In this document: positions 16,016 through 23,088 of the stretch, one piece after another
How the letters are laid out: each line of letters opens with the position of its first letter
Numbering within the stretch: position 1 is the first letter of the stretch
NCBI GenBank assembly: GCA_037379885.1
Contig: JARRJC010000034.1
Location: forward strand, 1-32,149
DNA: 32,149 bases
Direction of reading: 5' to 3'
From: Limibacillus sp.
GTDB taxonomy: Bacteria; Pseudomonadota; Alphaproteobacteria; Kiloniellales; CECT-8803
Translations under genes and position numbers: made by a program
The notes under the pieces: model-generated
What the model was told of the DNA's origin: nothing
Seen by the model: only the letters and a program-made list of their open reading frames with translations
Database searches by the model: none

Positions 16016-17776
16016 TCAGGCGGCCAGCAGCCCCTTCTCGTCCAACAGGCGCACGCCCTTGCGGCCCAGAAGCTGCGCCATTTCAGAGCCGCGGATATCG
16101 GGCCGGATGCGCTTGGCGTCTGCGATTGCCTCGCGCGCCTCGGCGTCGCGCCCGGCGTCGGCGGCGATCAGCGCCAGCACCACGCGCGCCATGTAGTTCT
16201 TGTCGTCCCGGCGGCAGGCGAGCCGCGCTTCCTCCAGCGCCTCCTCCTTCTTGTGCAGGCGGAAGAGCGCGTAGGCCAGGTTGGTGCCCCAATAGGCGAG
16301 GCGGTTGTCGAGCGGGGAGAGGCGCATGCCGTGGCGCAGCAGCTCGACCCCCTTGCGCGCCTTGCCGCCCCGGATCTGGGCGACGCCCAGCGCCACCCAG
16401 GCCTGGGCGTTGGAGGGGTCTTCCTCGACGGCGCGCTCCAGGATGCCGATGCCGCGCGCGACGTGGCCCAGGTCGGCCAGCGCGCAGCCCGCGTAACCCA
16501 GCACCACCGAGTTGTAGGCGTCGATGGTCATGGCCCGCTCGGCCGCCTCCACGGCGGTCTCCTCGGCGTTCTCGCCTTCCGGATTCAGATCGAAGAGGTG
16601 GCCGAGCGCGGTCAGGAGCGAGAGGTAGGCGTGGGCCAGCGCGAAGTCCGGCTCGATCTCGATGGCCTTGTTGAGCAGGCGGCTGCCCTCCTCGAAGGTC
16701 TCCCGGTGCCAGCCGCGCAGGGAGAGCAGGCCGTTCGCCTCGCGGTAGAGCGCCCAGGCGTCGCGGTTGGCCGCGGGGCTGCGCTGGATCTGCTGGACCT
16801 CGGCGCGGGCCAGCGCCGGCTCCAGCCGGGCGGCGATCTTCTGGGTGATCTCGTCTTGTATCTCCATGGCCGCCCCGGCGTCGCAGTCGAAGCGCTCGGC
16901 CCAGAGGTGACGCCCGTCGCCGGTGTCGATCAGCTGCACTGTGACGCGCAGGCGCTTGCCGGCCTGACGAATGCTGCCCTCTACCATGTAGCGCACGCCC
17001 AGGGTCTTGCCGACTTCCCGCGCGTCGGGCGACTTGCCCTTGTAGGCGAAGGAGGAGTTGCGCGCGATCACCAGGAAGCCCGGCATCCGGGCCAAGAGGG
17101 TGATGATGTCTTCGGTCAGGCCGTCGGCCAGGAACTCCAGATCATCGTCCTTGGACATGTTGGTGAGCGGCAGCACGGCGATGGAGGGCAAGGAGCCGCC
17201 GGCTTTCTTCAGGTCGCTTTTCCCGGCCTCCTGCCCGGCGAGCCGCTCAAGCGGGTCGAGCCCGCGCCGGCGCCAGGAATAGACGCCGATCGGCCGGGAG
17301 ATGTTCTTGACCTGTTGGGGGCCCAGGTCCTCGAAAGGCGCGTCGATCTCGCCGCGCACCTGATCGTAGGCGCTGGCGGAAATGCAGATGCCCGCGGGCT
17401 CGGCGATCTGCTCCAGCCGCGCGGCGACGTTCACGCCGTCGCCGTAGATGTCCCCGTCGCTCTCGATGATCTCGCCGAGGTTGATGCCGATCCTCAGACA
17501 GAGCGGATCGGCGTTGCCGCAGGCCGCTTCGGAGTCCGCGAGCTTCTCCTGGACCGAGAGCGCGGCCTTGATGGCCGAGATGATCGAGGTGAACTCGACC
17601 AGCGCGCCGTCGCCGGTCAGCTTGACGATGCGCCCGCCCTCGGCCTCCATCCCCGGCGTGAAAATCTCCCGGCGCAGACGGCCCAGCCGGTCGAGCGTGC
17701 CGGGCGTGTCCCTTTCCATCAGGCGGCTGTAGCCCACCACGTCCGCTGCCAGGATCGCCGCGAGGCGTCGTTGCAT
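16016..17776 (-). CDS. Class III adenylate cyclase-TolB-like-TPR protein
   Basis: 586-residue protein in three parts. Residues 4-170 form a class III nucleotide cyclase domain with the metal-binding aspartates Asp12 (AADVVGYSRLM) and Asp56 (KLTGDGALVEF), substrate lysine Lys52, and Asn116/Arg120 in GDGVNVAARLE. All key residues appear intact, so cAMP synthesis is plausible. Residues about 200-330 are a TolB/FlgO-like domain (SIAVLPLTNMS, LADGLTEDIITLLAR). Residues about 345-570 are TPR-like repeats (EIEPDFALAHAYLSLL, DPSNAQAWVALGVAQ). This architecture is frequent in alphaproteobacteria, and the input signal is usually unknown. There is no transmembrane segment. ATG 17776 begins the cyclase motif and has a gagagag-type site. 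The OsmC-like gene follows. Confidence 0.9.
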   Translation of the reverse strand: MQRRLAAILAADVVGYSRLMERDTPGTLDRLGRLRREIFTPGMEAEGGRIVKLTGDGALVEFTSIISAIKAALSVQEKLADSEAACGNADPLCLRIGINLGEIIESDGDIYGDGVNVAARLEQIAEPAGICISASAYDQVRGEIDAPFEDLGPQQVKNISRPIGVYSWRRRGLDPLERLAGQEAGKSDLKKAGGSLPSIAVLPLTNMSKDDDLEFLADGLTEDIITLLARMPGFLVIARNSSFAYKGKSPDAREVGKTLGVRYMVEGSIRQAGKRLRVTVQLIDTGDGRHLWAERFDCDAGAAMEIQDEITQKIAARLEPALARAEVQQIQRSPAANRDAWALYREANGLLSLRGWHRETFEEGSRLLNKAIEIEPDFALAHAYLSLLTALGHLFDLNPEGENAEETAVEAAERAMTIDAYNSVVLGYAGCALADLGHVARGIGILERAVEEDPSNAQAWVALGVAQIRGGKARKGVELLRHGMRLSPLDNRLAYWGTNLAYALFRLHKKEEALEEARLACRRDDKNYMARVVLALIAADAGRDAEAREAIADAKRIRPDIRGSEMAQLLGRKGVRLLDEKGLLAA

Positions 17777-17862
17777 GAAGGCTCTCTCTCGTTTTTCTCC
17801 GTTGCTTTCGATTCTAGGACAGGATTCCCCGCGCGACCAGACAAACAGCGACAGACTGGATG

Positions 17863-17878
17863 CCCTGGCTGGCCAGGG
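17863..17878. promoter_or_regulatory. Inverted repeat between the cyclase and MAPEG genes
   Basis: A perfect 6-bp inverted repeat (ccctgg / ccaggg) with a 4-nt centre lies in the 179-bp divergent region. It could be an operator or a small hairpin. Confidence 0.25.
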
Positions 17879-17955
17879 AAGACGCCCGCCCCTGGTCCAA
17901 GGACCAAACCGGGCTATCCGGCAGGCCTGGCCGAGCGGAGAAGAAGGGGTTTTCG

Positions 17956-18336
17956 ATGCTGTTGCTGATTGCCGCCGTCCTGCTGCTGGCGGCACTCCAG
18001 ATCCTGCTGACGCTGCGCACCATCCGCCAGCGCCGCGCGAACAAGGTTTCCTTGGGCGACGGCGGGGTCGAGTCCCTGCAGCGCGCCATCCGGGCCCACG
18101 CGAACTTTGCCGAGACCGTGCCGCTGGGCCTGGCGCTTGCGCTGCTTCTGGCCTTGCAGGGCTGGGCCTATGCGGGGGGCGGCGTCGCTCTCCTGCTGTT
18201 CGCGGGGCGCGCCTGTCATGCCTGGGGCGTCTCGCGCAGCGCGGAGGACTTCCGCTTTCGCGTGACCGGTATGGCCGTCACCTTCACCAGCTATTTCGCG
18301 GCTGCGGCGCTGCTGATCGGAAGTTTGCTGTCCTGA
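17956..18336 (+). CDS. MAPEG-family-like membrane protein
   Basis: 126-residue membrane protein with four hydrophobic segments (about 1-20, 53-72, 75-90, 104-125). The family signature lies between helices 1 and 2: RRANKVSLGDGG, then LQRAIRAHANFAETVPLGLAL. MAPEG relatives of the Gsta/YecN type bind glutathione, but bacterial members of this length mostly have no proven activity. ATG 17956 has aagggg upstream. It is divergent from the cyclase gene. Confidence 0.85.
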   Translation: MLLLIAAVLLLAALQILLTLRTIRQRRANKVSLGDGGVESLQRAIRAHANFAETVPLGLALALLLALQGWAYAGGGVALLLFAGRACHAWGVSRSAEDFRFRVTGMAVTFTSYFAAAALLIGSLLS

Positions 18337-18510
18337 GCCGGGCGCGGGGCAGGGCCTAAACGGGCACCCTCGACGCGAATTCGCTTGTATTTATCTTCCG
18401 TGTGGACCACTTATCCTTTTAGACGCCTTGCATTCGTTTGGTGCTACCTTCAGTAACCGGTACGCCGATTAGTTTAGCGACCCTCCCGACAATGTGGACG
18501 TTGACCCTGC

Positions 18511-18539
18511 CCCGCCCCTCAAGGTTGAGGCTTGGCGGG
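18511..18539 (+). promoter_or_regulatory. Leader hairpin upstream of the cold shock gene
   Basis: In the 239-bp space before cspA, cccgcc pairs with ggcggg around an inner stem cctca / tgagg with loop aggt. The hairpin is followed by the T-rich stretch ctctttcctcttt and ends 36 nt before the start codon. It could act as an attenuator or as a structured cold-shock 5' leader. The rest of the space holds no recognisable gene. Confidence 0.45.
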
Positions 18540-18575
18540 CTCTTTCCTCTTTGTCGAATAAGGACATGAAAAGCT

Positions 18576-18785
18576 ATGACCATCGGTACCGTTAAGTGGT
18601 TCAACCCGGTAAAGGGTTTCGGTTTCATCACGCCTGAGGGCGCGACCAACGACGCATTCGTTCACATCTCCGCCGTTGAGCGCGCAGGCCTTTCCACCCT
18701 CAACGAGGGCCAGAAGGTTTCCTTCGAGCTGCAGCGCGGCCAGAACGGCAAGTCGTCCGCTGAGAATCTCTCTCTGGTCGACTGA
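18576..18785 (+). CDS. CspA-family cold shock protein
   Basis: 69-residue single cold shock domain that binds single-stranded RNA/DNA and melts mRNA structure. The start [17 protein letters not shown] contains RNP1 (KGFGFI), and RNP2 appears as AFVHISAV. The end ([21 protein letters not shown]) is typical. The ribosome site (aagga) is rather far from ATG 18576 (about 11 nt), with a small out-of-frame ATG between, so translation may depend on leader folding. The long upstream leader with a hairpin is what one expects of a post-transcriptionally controlled csp gene. Confidence 0.96.
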   Translation: MTIGTVKWFNPVKGFGFITPEGATNDAFVHISAVERAGLSTLNEGQKVSFELQRGQNGKSSAENLSLVD

Positions 18786-18802
18786 ACCGACACCATCGGG
18801 AA

Positions 18803-18835
18803 GAGCGGGGGCCGCCCTGGCGGCGGCTCCCGCTC
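18803..18835 (+). terminator. Strong hairpin after the cold shock gene
   Basis: A 14-bp stem (gagcggggg... pairing with ...ctcccgctc, one G-T wobble) with a 5-nt loop lies 18 bp after the cspA stop. It lacks a T run, so it may be a processing or stability element instead of a classical terminator. Confidence 0.5.
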
Positions 18836-18886
18836 GCCTCGCGCCATCGATCAAGAATTAAAAGCAACAGGAAAGGAGACTGCGCC

Positions 18887-19159
18887 ATGAACCGAGCGGT
18901 TCGCTCCAAGGCCGAAGAACGCTTCGAGGCCCTCAAGAAGAAGGATAAGCAGTTCCTGACCGACAAGATGAAGGCGGAGAAGAAGATCTCCGACCGGATC
19001 GAGGCCCAGCGCGCCGCGCGCCTGGCCCGCGACGCCGCCGAGGCCGAAGCCGCCGAGGCCGAGGCCGCGGTCAAGGAAGCGGAGAAGGCGGCGAAGTCCG
19101 CCAACAAGGCGAAGAAGCCGGCCACCAAGAAGAAAAGCGCCACGGCCGCCTCGTCCTGA
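18887..19159 (+). CDS. Small Ala/Lys/Glu-rich coiled-coil protein, unknown function
   Basis: 90-residue highly charged protein. Residues 1-40 are lysine-rich (FEALKKKDKQFLTDKMKAEK), 40-70 form an Ala/Glu helix ([20 protein letters not shown]), and the tail is basic (KKPATKKKS). It is predicted to be one long helix or coiled coil and nucleic-acid or ribosome association is possible. Similar low-complexity proteins, such as the DUF6481 type, are often found beside cold shock genes, but the match is compositional only. ATG 18887 has an excellent site (aaaggaga, 8-nt spacing), which supports real translation. Confidence 0.65.
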   Translation: MNRAVRSKAEERFEALKKKDKQFLTDKMKAEKKISDRIEAQRAARLARDAAEAEAAEAEAAVKEAEKAAKSANKAKKPATKKKSATAASS

Positions 19160-19265
19160 AGGGCGCCACTCTCCTGAAAGGCGTCGTCATACTGAAACAG
19201 GGCGCCCCTAGACTCTTTGGTCGCCCGCCGCACCCTGTCCAACGCCCCTTAGAGGTTGCCGCGCC

Positions 19266-19448
19266 ATGCTACACATCCCCGACGACCTGAAGCCCTTCAG
19301 CCACGAGATCACCGGCGTCAACAAGACCGACAACGGCTTCCTGTTGACCGTCACGGTCCACGAATCCACCCCCGACTGGGTCCGAACCCGCATCGCCGAA
19401 ATGGCCAAACGCTCCCATAGGGGCGAAGTTAAGGTCGTGGTGCGGTAG
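19266..19448 (+). CDS. Small hypothetical protein (60 residues)
   Basis: I do not recognise this protein. It is short and mixed in composition, with an alternating beta-type stretch (NGFLLTVTVHESTPDWVRTRI) and a basic C-terminus (KRSHRGEVKVVVR), compatible with a small alpha/beta fold. ATG 19266 has agagg about 11 nt upstream. Competing frames exist on the minus strand over the same bases, but they look less protein-like. It lies tail-to-tail with ftsY, 33 bp apart. Confidence 0.5.
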   Translation: MLHIPDDLKPFSHEITGVNKTDNGFLLTVTVHESTPDWVRTRIAEMAKRSHRGEVKVVVR

Positions 19449-19481
19449 GGCTGTTTCCCGCCGTTTCCGCCAGCGCACTGC

Positions 19482-20423
19482 TTAGCGCTCCGCCCCCGTC
19501 AGCGCCCTCGCGAAGGCCTTGGCTTCGAAGGGCCTCAGGTCTTGGGCGGATTCGCCGACGCCGATGGCGTGGACGGGCAGGGCGAATTTCTCGGCAAGCG
19601 CCACCAGGATGCCGCCGCGCGCGGAGCCGTCGAGCTTGGTCAGCACCAGGCCGGTGACCTGGGTCAGTTCCTTGAAGGTCTGGACCTGTTGCAGCGCGTT
19701 CTGGCCGGTGGTGGCGTCCAGCACCAGCAGGGTGTCGTGGGGCGCGCTCTCGTCCAGTTTCTTGATGACGCGCACGACCTTCTCCAGTTCAGCCATGAGA
19801 TCGGCCTTGTTGTGGAGACGCCCGGCCGTGTCGATCAGCAGGAGGTCGATCCCTTCCTCCTTCGCGCGCTTGACCGCGTCATAGGCGAGGCCGGCGGCGT
19901 CGGCCCCGGTCTCCTTCGCCACCACGGGGCAGCCCGTGCGCTCCCCCCAAATCTGAAGCTGCTCCACGGCGGCGGCGCGGAAGGTGTCGCCCGCGGCCAG
20001 CATGACCGATTTGCCCTCGGCCCGGAACTGGGTCGCCAGCTTGCCGATGGTGGTGGTCTTGCCGGAGCCGTTGACCCCCACCACCAACACCACGTGGGGC
20101 TTTCTCGCGGGATCGACCGTAAGGGGCCTGGCGACCGGCTCCAGGATCGGGGCGATCTGTTCGGCCAGCGCCTCGCGGATCTCCTCGGGGCTGACTTCCT
20201 TGTCGAAGCGGGTGCGCGCGATCTCTCCGGCGATGCGGGCCGAGGTGGCGACGCCTAGGTCGGCCTGGATCAGAAGTTCTTCCAGCTCCTCCAGCGCGTC
20301 GTCGTCCAGCTTGCGCTTGGTGAAGATGCCGGTGATGCCTTCGCCCAGCTTGGAGGAGGAGCGCTTCAGCCCCTGCGTCAGCCGGGAGAACCAGCCCTTC
20401 TTCTCGCCCGTCTCCTCGCTCAT
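19482..20423 (-). CDS. ftsY: Signal recognition particle receptor FtsY
   Basis: SRP receptor GTPase that docks ribosome-SRP complexes at the inner membrane. The 313 residues comprise an N domain (about 20-100), then the G domain with GVNGSGKTT (G1, 116-124), [11 protein letters not shown] (G2 region), DTAGRL (198-203), [10 protein letters not shown] (262-271) and [12 protein letters not shown]. The acidic A domain of the E. coli protein is missing and the N-terminus is short and basic, as in most alphaproteobacteria. It is the last gene of dapF-mtaB-ftsY on this strand, 10 bp after mtaB. Its partner Ffh is encoded about 5 kb away. Confidence 0.97.
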   Translation of the reverse strand: MSEETGEKKGWFSRLTQGLKRSSSKLGEGITGIFTKRKLDDDALEELEELLIQADLGVATSARIAGEIARTRFDKEVSPEEIREALAEQIAPILEPVARPLTVDPARKPHVVLVVGVNGSGKTTTIGKLATQFRAEGKSVMLAAGDTFRAAAVEQLQIWGERTGCPVVAKETGADAAGLAYDAVKRAKEEGIDLLLIDTAGRLHNKADLMAELEKVVRVIKKLDESAPHDTLLVLDATTGQNALQQVQTFKELTQVTGLVLTKLDGSARGGILVALAEKFALPVHAIGVGESAQDLRPFEAKAFARALTGAER

Positions 20424-20433
20424 GCGGTCCCCA

Positions 20434-21696
20434 TCAGGCGGCCTCGGCGATCAGGCGGTCGCCCTCGCGCGCGACCAGCCGCGCCTCGATCACGCTGCCG
20501 ACGGGCCCGAAGAGCGTGACCGGCGCGAAGTGCTCGCTGCGGCCCATGCCGTCCTTTTCGATCAGCACCTGGGCGCGCGCGCCCAGACGGCTTTCCAGGA
20601 AGCGCTCGACCTGCCGCTCGCCGAGGTCGCGCAGCCGCTGGGCGCGCTCCTTGCGCTCGGCCTTGGCGACCTGGGGCATGCGCGCCGCCGGGGTGCCGGG
20701 CCGCTCCGAATAGGGGAAGACGTGCAGCCAGGTGAGGCCGCAGTCCCCGACCACCTTCAGGCTTTCGCGAAACTGCTCTTCGGTCTCGGTCGGGAAGCCC
20801 GCGATGATGTCGGCGCCGAAGACCACGTCGGGGCGCAGCGCCCGCACCCGCTCGACAACCCTGTGGATATCGGCTTGGAGATGACGGCGCTTCATGCGCT
20901 TCAGGATCAGGTCGGCGCCTGCCTGCATGGAAAGGTGCAGGTGCGGCATCAGCCGTTCCTCCTCGCCCAAAAGGCGCAGCAGGTCCTCGTCCACCTCCAC
21001 CGGATCGACCGAGGAAAGGCGCAGGCGCTTCAGCCCCGGCACGTTGATCAGCAGGCGGCGGCAGAGCTGGCCCAGGCTCGGCCGACCCGGCAGGTCGCGG
21101 CCGTAGTCGGTGATGTCGACGCCGGTCAGCACCACCTCGGCGACCTCGTTCTCCACCAGCAGGCGCACCTGGCGCACGATCTCGCCCATGGGAACAGAGC
21201 GGTTGTTGCCGCGCCCGAAGGGGATGATGCAGAAGGTGCAGCGATGGTCGCAGCCGGTCTGGATCTGGATGAAGGCGCGGGTGCGCTCCTCGAAACCCTC
21301 GATCAGATGGCTGGCGGTCTCCTCCACCTGCATGATGTCGCGGACCTGCACCGGCTCGCGCGCCTCGGGCGCGAAGGAGGCGGGGTCCATCTTCTCCATG
21401 TTGCCGAGAACGCGGTCGACCTCGGCCATGCCGGCGTACTTGTCCGGGTCGATCTGCGCGGCGCAGCCGGTCACGATGATGCGCGCCGAGGGGTTGTCGC
21501 GGCGCGCGCGGCGGATCGCCTGGCGGGCCTGGCGCTCCGCCTCGGCGGTGACGGCGCAGGTGTTGACGATGACGGCGTCCCCCAGACCGGCGGCGCGCGC
21601 GTGATCGCGCATCACCTCCGACTCATAGGCGTTGACGCGGCAGCCAAAGGTTATGATCTGCGGGTCCCTGGGGGTATCCGGAGAGGCGGGCTTCAT
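20434..21696 (-). CDS. mtaB: tRNA t6A37 methylthiotransferase MtaB
   Basis: Radical-SAM enzyme that adds a methylthio group to t6A37 of tRNA, giving ms2t6A. Of 420 residues, the N-terminal UPF0004 domain has iron-sulfur cysteines Cys19 (TFGCRVN), Cys47 and Cys78. The radical-SAM cluster CDHRCTFC uses Cys149, Cys153 and Cys156. The C-terminal TRAM domain (about 355-420) includes AQVLIEKDGMGRSEHF. ATG 21696 has ggag 8-9 nt upstream. It follows dapF by 5 bp and precedes ftsY by 10 bp, so the three genes are one operon. Confidence 0.95.
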   Translation of the reverse strand: MKPASPDTPRDPQIITFGCRVNAYESEVMRDHARAAGLGDAVIVNTCAVTAEAERQARQAIRRARRDNPSARIIVTGCAAQIDPDKYAGMAEVDRVLGNMEKMDPASFAPEAREPVQVRDIMQVEETASHLIEGFEERTRAFIQIQTGCDHRCTFCIIPFGRGNNRSVPMGEIVRQVRLLVENEVAEVVLTGVDITDYGRDLPGRPSLGQLCRRLLINVPGLKRLRLSSVDPVEVDEDLLRLLGEEERLMPHLHLSMQAGADLILKRMKRRHLQADIHRVVERVRALRPDVVFGADIIAGFPTETEEQFRESLKVVGDCGLTWLHVFPYSERPGTPAARMPQVAKAERKERAQRLRDLGERQVERFLESRLGARAQVLIEKDGMGRSEHFAPVTLFGPVGSVIEARLVAREGDRLIAEAA

Positions 21697-21701
21697 GGCG
21701 C

Positions 21702-22571
21702 TCACTCCTCCAACTCGCCGAGCAGTGAGGGCGCGAGGCGCCCTTGGTAGCTGAGCGCGTAGGGTCCGGTCATCAGCACGTGGCCGTCGGACTTGCGCCA
21801 CTCGATCTCCAGGTCCTCGCCGGTCTCCTCGTCCAGGCTGCCGTCCACGGTTATGGAGACCTTGCGGTTGGTCAGCCCGCGCCGGACGGCGGCCACGGCG
21901 GCGACGCAGGCGCCCGACCCGCAGGCCAGCGTGATCCCCGCGCCCCGCTCCCAGACGCGAAGGCGCAGCGCGTCCTTGCCAATCAGGCTGGCGACGCCGA
22001 TGTTGGCGCGCTCTGGGAACAGCGGGTGGTGCTCCAGCTCCGGGCCCAGCTCTTCCAGCTCGACCTCCTCGGCGTCCTCCACGAAGAAGACCGCGTGGGG
22101 GTTGCCCATGGAGACGCCGACCGGATCGCTGAGCTCCTCCAGTTCGATCCCCAGGTGCAGCGTGTCGCGCTCCTCGGCGAGAGGGACCTCCTGCCAGCCG
22201 AGGTGCGCTTCGCCCATGTCGACCCGCACCCGTCCGTCATCGAGCAGTTCGCAGGCCAGAAGACCGCCGGCGGTCTCGATGGTGACGGCGTGCGAGTCCG
22301 CCTGCATCATCAAGAGCCAGGCCAGACAGCGCGTGCCGTTGCCGCAGGCCCCGGATTCGCTGCCGTCGCTGTTGAGAAAGCGCGCGAAAGCCGCCGCGTC
22401 ACCGGAGGACGCGCGTTCGATCAGAATCAACTGATCGAACCCCACGCCGCGGTGGCGGTCTGCTATGCGCTGGGCCTGGGCGGGCGAGGGCCGGAAGGGC
22501 TCCTCGCGGGCGTCGATGATCACGAAGTCGTTGCCCAGGCCATGCATCTTCAAGAAGCTCCGGCCCGTCAT
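21702..22571 (-). CDS. dapF: Diaminopimelate epimerase
   Basis: Converts LL- to meso-diaminopimelate for lysine and peptidoglycan synthesis. The 289 residues include both catalytic cysteines, Cys76 in GACGNGTRC and Cys217 in LACGSGACV, as well as the start motif FLKMHGLGNDFVIID and MGNPHAVFF. ATG 22571 is the natural start. An open frame extends 114 bp upstream without similarity. No ribosome site precedes it, and a TATATA box ends 8 bases before the ATG, so the message may be leaderless. It is the first gene of the dapF-mtaB-ftsY operon. Confidence 0.96.
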   Translation of the reverse strand: MTGRSFLKMHGLGNDFVIIDAREEPFRPSPAQAQRIADRHRGVGFDQLILIERASSGDAAAFARFLNSDGSESGACGNGTRCLAWLLMMQADSHAVTIETAGGLLACELLDDGRVRVDMGEAHLGWQEVPLAEERDTLHLGIELEELSDPVGVSMGNPHAVFFVEDAEEVELEELGPELEHHPLFPERANIGVASLIGKDALRLRVWERGAGITLACGSGACVAAVAAVRRGLTNRKVSITVDGSLDEETGEDLEIEWRKSDGHVLMTGPYALSYQGRLAPSLLGELEE

Positions 22572-22578
22572 GGCGCGA

Positions 22579-22607
22579 TATATAGGGCCGCGGCCCGGTG
22601 CGAGTAA
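22579..22607 (-). promoter_or_regulatory. Candidate dapF promoter giving a leaderless mRNA
   Basis: On the minus strand, TTACTC and TATATA are separated by exactly 17 bases. The -10-like box ends 7 bases before the dapF ATG, which places the expected transcription start at the ATG itself. The -35 match is weak. Confidence 0.35.
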
Positions 22608-22672
22608 ATGGCCGATTGGCGCTCTTGGCCCGTGGGCTGTCTTGTCAGACCCTTCTTGAGACGCAATACTTT

Positions 22673-22691
22673 CATTGAATTGCAATCAATG
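22673..22691. promoter_or_regulatory. Operator-like inverted repeat before the kinase-like gene
   Basis: A 6-bp inverted repeat (cattga / tcaatg) with a 7-nt A/T-rich centre overlaps a plausible promoter: TTGAAT at 22675-22680, 17-base spacer, CAGAAT at 22698-22703. It is 41 bp upstream of the start codon at 22732. Confidence 0.35.
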
Positions 22692-22731
22692 AGTTATCAG
22701 AATGTAACCGGAAACCCTGGGGGATTGGACC

Positions 22732-23046
22732 ATGGCGAAGGCAGCGCTTGCGCGGTCCGAACGGCTGCAGCCTGTCGAGGAGGGTGAGCTTCTGGCGCTG
22801 GTCGCCGCTCAGCCGCGAGTGCGCATCTGTTCGCTGGAGTACCGGGGCCGCAAGCTCTGGCTGAAGCACAACAGCGTGGAGATCCTGCATCCCGGACGCC
22901 TGCTGCACTTCATTCTGACGCCGGTCATCTACCCGCGTTTCATGAAGTCTTCCTCCATCACCACCCGCGCCGGCATGGTCCGGCGCGAGACGCGCAAGCT
23001 GAAAGCCTTCGCTCGCGCCGGGCTGCTGCCGCCGGAGTTGATCTGA
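22732..23046 (+). CDS. Kinase-like N-lobe, ends at an in-frame UGA
   Basis: 104-residue reading frame that looks like the N-terminal lobe of a small-molecule or lipid A/RIO-type kinase (WaaP/Kdo-kinase-like fold). Lys45 in RKLWLKHN fits the ATP-binding lysine and Glu86 in RRETRKLKAFARAGLLPPEL fits the helix-C glutamate. It stops at TGA 23044-23046, exactly where a kinase would continue into the hinge strand. The next codons in the same frame encode that continuation (SLLLSDLSISVKHQLRNL). I read this as the 5' part of a longer gene (22732-25437) interrupted by one UGA. It may be a disrupted gene, a read-through product or a sequencing error. ATG 22732 has ggggga about 8 nt upstream. Confidence 0.6.
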   Translation: MAKAALARSERLQPVEEGELLALVAAQPRVRICSLEYRGRKLWLKHNSVEILHPGRLLHFILTPVIYPRFMKSSSITTRAGMVRRETRKLKAFARAGLLPPELI

Positions 23047-23088
23047 CAGCGGGGGCGCAGCCTGCTGCTCAGCGACCTCAGCATCTCG

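Noticed and set aside
15527-17968. 813-codon plus-strand open frame opposite the OsmC-like and cyclase genes
   Set aside because: The cyclase and OsmC genes on the minus strand have clear motifs. The plus-strand product has no recognisable domain and spans two genes.
19208-19478. Two small minus-strand frames over the 60-residue gene
   Set aside because: They have no ribosome sites and less protein-like composition than the plus-strand frame, although the choice is not certain.
23044-23046. UGA as a selenocysteine codon in the kinase-like gene
   Set aside because: No convincing SECIS-type hairpin directly follows the codon, and kinases have no reason for selenocysteine there. A disrupted codon, an error or read-through is more likely.
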